NCBI GenBank assembly: GCA_046351595.1
Contig: JAXLYE010000010.1
Coordinates: forward strand, 1-64,000
Direction of reading: 5' to 3'
Source: JAXLYE01 sp046351595
Lineage (GTDB): Bacteria; Myxococcota_A; Polyangia; Palsa-1104; JAEUJZ01
DNA length: 64,000 bases
The position numbers and the translations under genes are program-made. The notes under the pieces are model-generated. The model saw nothing but the letters and a program-made list of their open reading frames with translations, was not told the DNA's origin and made no database searches. The stretch's first letter is position 1; each line of letters starts with the position of its first letter. Positions 61,839-64,000 of the stretch are shown here, one piece after another.

Positions 61839-62102
61839 TATTTTTTCTCCGTCGGAGCTAGCTTAATTCAGCTCCCCGTCGGAATGGCGTCCTTGAGCCA
61901 TTAATAGTGAGATTAAATACGGTCCTGTAGTGCCCTGTAGGCGACTGTCCAGAGCGGACATTACCGGACCGAATGTTGCGCACTGTTACGGAACGCTTGC
62001 GCTCGCGACATCAAACACCGTCGGTAACAGGGCCATAGCCGCCTGCGTATACGCTGGCTCGCAGGCGTGCGCGGAACAGGAGTCGCGGGCGGATTCTTCG
62101 GA
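61839..62102. other. Right end of a third FG-GAP-targeting insert
   Basis: About 260 bp directly upstream (in minus orientation) of the FG-GAP fragment. GAATTAAGC (about 61861-61869, minus) and GTGAGATTAA (61907-61916) sit at the same distances from TTGACAGGGA as GAATCAAAC and GTAAGATTAA do in the 11-kb insert. No gene visible. Confidence 0.5.
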
Positions 62103-62774
62103 TCAGGCTCTGCCGTCGGACCGTGCGATAGCCCGCCGAGTGCAGCCAGCAGAACAAGCGAAGCCTCGGAGGGTGAGCTGCTCGCGGATCTGCTGAGCAA
62201 GCCAGATGTAGGAGGATGCCGAGGGGGGGGCCTGCTCGTTCGGTTCCGTCATCCTCATGATCATTTGCAATTCTTTATTATAGTGAGTCCACTGCGGGAA
62301 ACAGTATTCCATGGTGAGCTTGATAGGATAATTTTTAATCCTCCTTTGATCTGGGAAGATTCCGCCAAGCAGGTCGGCGAACCGTCTTAGGGCATTCGCG
62401 CTGGATGCATAAAATAGGATATATCCATCCTCATCCGCGGTCTTCTCATGCCCTGCACAAGAATGCTCTGTCATGATTCCGGGAACATCATTGACAGCAA
62501 ATACGAGCTCTGCGATGTCTGCGTCTAATGGCGGCAGGGTGCCGAACGCCATCAGCTCGGCGGACAGGAAGTCTGGCGCTTTGAGCTGACGGATGAACTC
62601 GCAGAAGGCATTGTCCTCTTCGGTGTATCCTTCTTTCTCATCCCAATCCATCTCATAGTCGTCTGTTTCTTCTTCATCTTCTCGGACGATGAACGCTTCA
62701 CCGTCCAGCTTTCGCACGTGGAAGTTGTACTGGGTGCGCTTGAATAGCCTGCAGTTCGGTGCGTGGATGATCAT
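62103..62774 (-). CDS. Unknown protein, A+T-richer than its neighbours
   Basis: A 223-residue acidic protein from ATG 62774 (GGGGGG upstream): MIIHAPNCRLFKRTQYNFHV, an Asp/Glu-rich stretch (REDEEETDDYEMDWDEKEGY), then a globular part with IMTEHSCAGHEKTADEDGYI and a C-terminal helix. No family recognised. Its lower GC and A/T-ending codons contrast with surrounding genes and suggest foreign origin. It probably belongs to the third insert. Confidence 0.7.
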   Translation of the reverse strand: MIIHAPNCRLFKRTQYNFHVRKLDGEAFIVREDEEETDDYEMDWDEKEGYTEEDNAFCEFIRQLKAPDFLSAELMAFGTLPPLDADIAELVFAVNDVPGIMTEHSCAGHEKTADEDGYILFYASSANALRRFADLLGGIFPDQRRIKNYPIKLTMEYCFPQWTHYNKELQMIMRMTEPNEQAPPSASSYIWLAQQIREQLTLRGFACSAGCTRRAIARSDGRA

Positions 62775-63097
62775 GTTCGTCCCCCCCTCGAACATCGTAG
62801 CCTGTCTGATCGCGACAGGGATCGGCCAGGTGCCGATACCGGGCTTACTGAGCGGCACCAGCGCCCTCGGCGGCGGCCTTCGGATCCAGAGCATGCCCGG
62901 CCGGGGGAGTGGTCCCAGCGGGTCTGCACCTCGCCTACCTTCCCTGCACGTCGCTCGGCAGGACCCGATCTTCCCCATTGGAGACGCCGAGAAAGTAGCC
63001 CTTCAGCATCCGCCGCAGCGCGCGCGCCTCGGCCGTTCCCACCACGAAGTCAGCCGCGGACTGCAGCACCCTCCTTGAGGTTTTTCGCGCCGGGAGC

Positions 63098-63763
63098 TCA
63101 GGGGGTCTTGAGCGGCACCGGCCGGTAATACAAGGCGTTCCACAGCGCCGGACCGATCAGGGGCAAAAGCGGCAGCGCCCGAGCCCAAGCTGGCTCGCCG
63201 ACCAGGTCTTCGGGGCGCCGCAGCTTGGCAATGAGGTAGGGCAGTAGCGCCGCGCACAGCAGCAGATCGAGCGTCATTACGTGCACCAGGCGCGCGTGCC
63301 AGAACAGCGCAGCAAAGCCGGCGATGCTGCCGCGCACCAACGCGTATCCACCAAGACCGAGGATGCCGGCGACGATGCCCCAGCGGAACACGGCGCTGCG
63401 GACGAGCCGCATGCCGAGCTGGAAGCGGCGCGCAGCGCTGTCCTCCTCGGTGCGCAGCAGCAGCCAGGGGACCAGCACGAAGGCACCGCCGGCCATCATG
63501 AGCAGCCCGAACGGCCACGACCAGACGCGCTGGCGCCGCCCATCCGGCACCAACAGCGATAAATAGAGCAGCGGCACTACGCCCAGCAGGTTCCACACCG
63601 CGACCACTGCGGCGTCCAGCCCGGCGTACGAGCCTCCGAAGGTACCGGCGAGCAGGCGGCGCGTCACTGCGGGGTCATGGGGAGGCGCAAAGGCAAAGAC
63701 ATACACGAGCAGCCCGGCCCACGCCGCAGCAATCAGCAGCTTCGCCAATCGAGGAGGTCGCAT
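63098..63763 (-). CDS. Multi-span membrane protein of unknown function
   Basis: About 221 residues with six to seven hydrophobic spans (LLIAAAWAGLLVYVFAF, AVVAVWNLLGVVPLLYLSLL, FGLLMMAGGAFVLVPWLLL, WGIVAGILGLGGYALV, LVHVMTLDLLLCAALLPYLI, LPLIGPALWNAL). ATG 63763 gives MRPPRLAKLL, a normal membrane-protein start; upstream in-frame starts are possible. It resembles small bacterial membrane proteins without assigned role. Confidence 0.75.
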   Translation of the reverse strand: MRPPRLAKLLIAAAWAGLLVYVFAFAPPHDPAVTRRLLAGTFGGSYAGLDAAVVAVWNLLGVVPLLYLSLLVPDGRRQRVWSWPFGLLMMAGGAFVLVPWLLLRTEEDSAARRFQLGMRLVRSAVFRWGIVAGILGLGGYALVRGSIAGFAALFWHARLVHVMTLDLLLCAALLPYLIAKLRRPEDLVGEPAWARALPLLPLIGPALWNALYYRPVPLKTP

Positions 63764-63797
63764 TGACCGGATCGTGTATGTGATTGGCGGTGAAAGT

Positions 63798-64000
63798 TCA
63801 ATCCCTGGCGGTCGCCCCGTCACGCGAGGCCATCATCGACAGGGTGATTTTGTCGGTGCAGCTGGCCTGCAGCCCGTGCTGAACCTTGAGGAGGGCGACA
63901 TCACCGTGGTCTGGCCTTGGAACGAATCCGTCGTGGGCCTGCCGCTCGCGAGCCCCCGAGCCAATCAGGAAGATGTGCGCTGTCTCCCGCTCGATGGCGG
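63798..64000 (-). CDS. Partial ORF running off the right edge
   Basis: A minus-strand frame open at the window edge and ending at 63798, at least 66 codons, with GC-rich third positions (HIFLIGSGARERQAHDGFV ... KITLSMMASRDGATARD). The opposite strand also has an open frame with protein-like content (VLNLEEGDITVVWPWNESVV), so the coding strand is not certain. No family recognised. Confidence 0.35.
   Translation of the reverse strand, partial: AIERETAHIFLIGSGARERQAHDGFVPRPDHGDVALLKVQHGLQASCTDKITLSMMASRDGATARD

Overview
The window is GC-rich chromosomal DNA with strongly G/C-ending codons. It is dense in Ser/Thr kinases, FHA and sigma54 regulators, lipoproteins, FG-GAP proteins and secondary-metabolite genes. 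That combination suggests a myxobacterium or close relative (Myxococcota); this is an inference from gene content, because no rRNA or other marker gene is present.

Layout. (1) 1-2970: tail of a Fis-type regulator, then a complete group II intron whose 3' end abuts a truncated 5' copy of a related intron. (2) 3.0-24.2 kb: a class I lanthipeptide-like system on the minus strand (outer adaptor lipoprotein, HlyD, C39-peptidase ABC transporter, LanB). Divergent to it lie an FHA-sigma54 activator and a short LanB-type precursor whose core has no cysteine. A kinase-nSTAND-WD40 protein and several exported or lipoprotein genes follow. Sites of the form CCTGCA-N5-TGCAGG and near-identical -24/-12 promoters link these genes into a probable kinase/FHA/sigma54 regulon. 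(3) 24.4-36.7 kb: a second, mosaic biosynthetic region with two JmjC/cupin oxygenases, an arginine:glycine-amidinotransferase-like enzyme, an XRE regulator, P450, ATP-grasp ligase, O-methyltransferase, SDR and a HExxH peptide-hydroxylase-like protein. Broken gene copies, transposon debris and an array of GTGATATCAC palindromes surround them. Amidinotransferase plus ATP-grasp resembles pheganomycin/resorcinomycin logic. (4) 37.1-44.9 kb: a tyrosine integrase, then an FG-GAP lipoprotein gene split by a 4.3-kb insert holding 28 tRNA genes and an HNH nuclease. (5) 45.0-49.5 kb: OmpA-like lipoprotein, winged-helix regulator, FAD monooxygenase and glucose-dehydrogenase-like enzyme. (6) 49.7-61.8 kb: a second FG-GAP gene split by an 11-kb insert carrying protease, transporter, stress and unknown genes plus a serine-recombinase stub at one edge; its upstream fragment begins at a third junction of the same kind. 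(7) 61.8-64 kb: small unknown and membrane proteins.

The most unusual structure is the recurrent interruption of FG-GAP repeat genes. At three places the downstream coding fragment starts with the same ten bases, TTGACAGGGA, followed by a D-(L/M)-N-x-D-G repeat codon run. Where both sides are visible, joining them at the shared GAC codon restores the reading frame. This looks like a family of inserts using FG-GAP repeats as attachment sites, one of which carries a nearly complete tRNA set.
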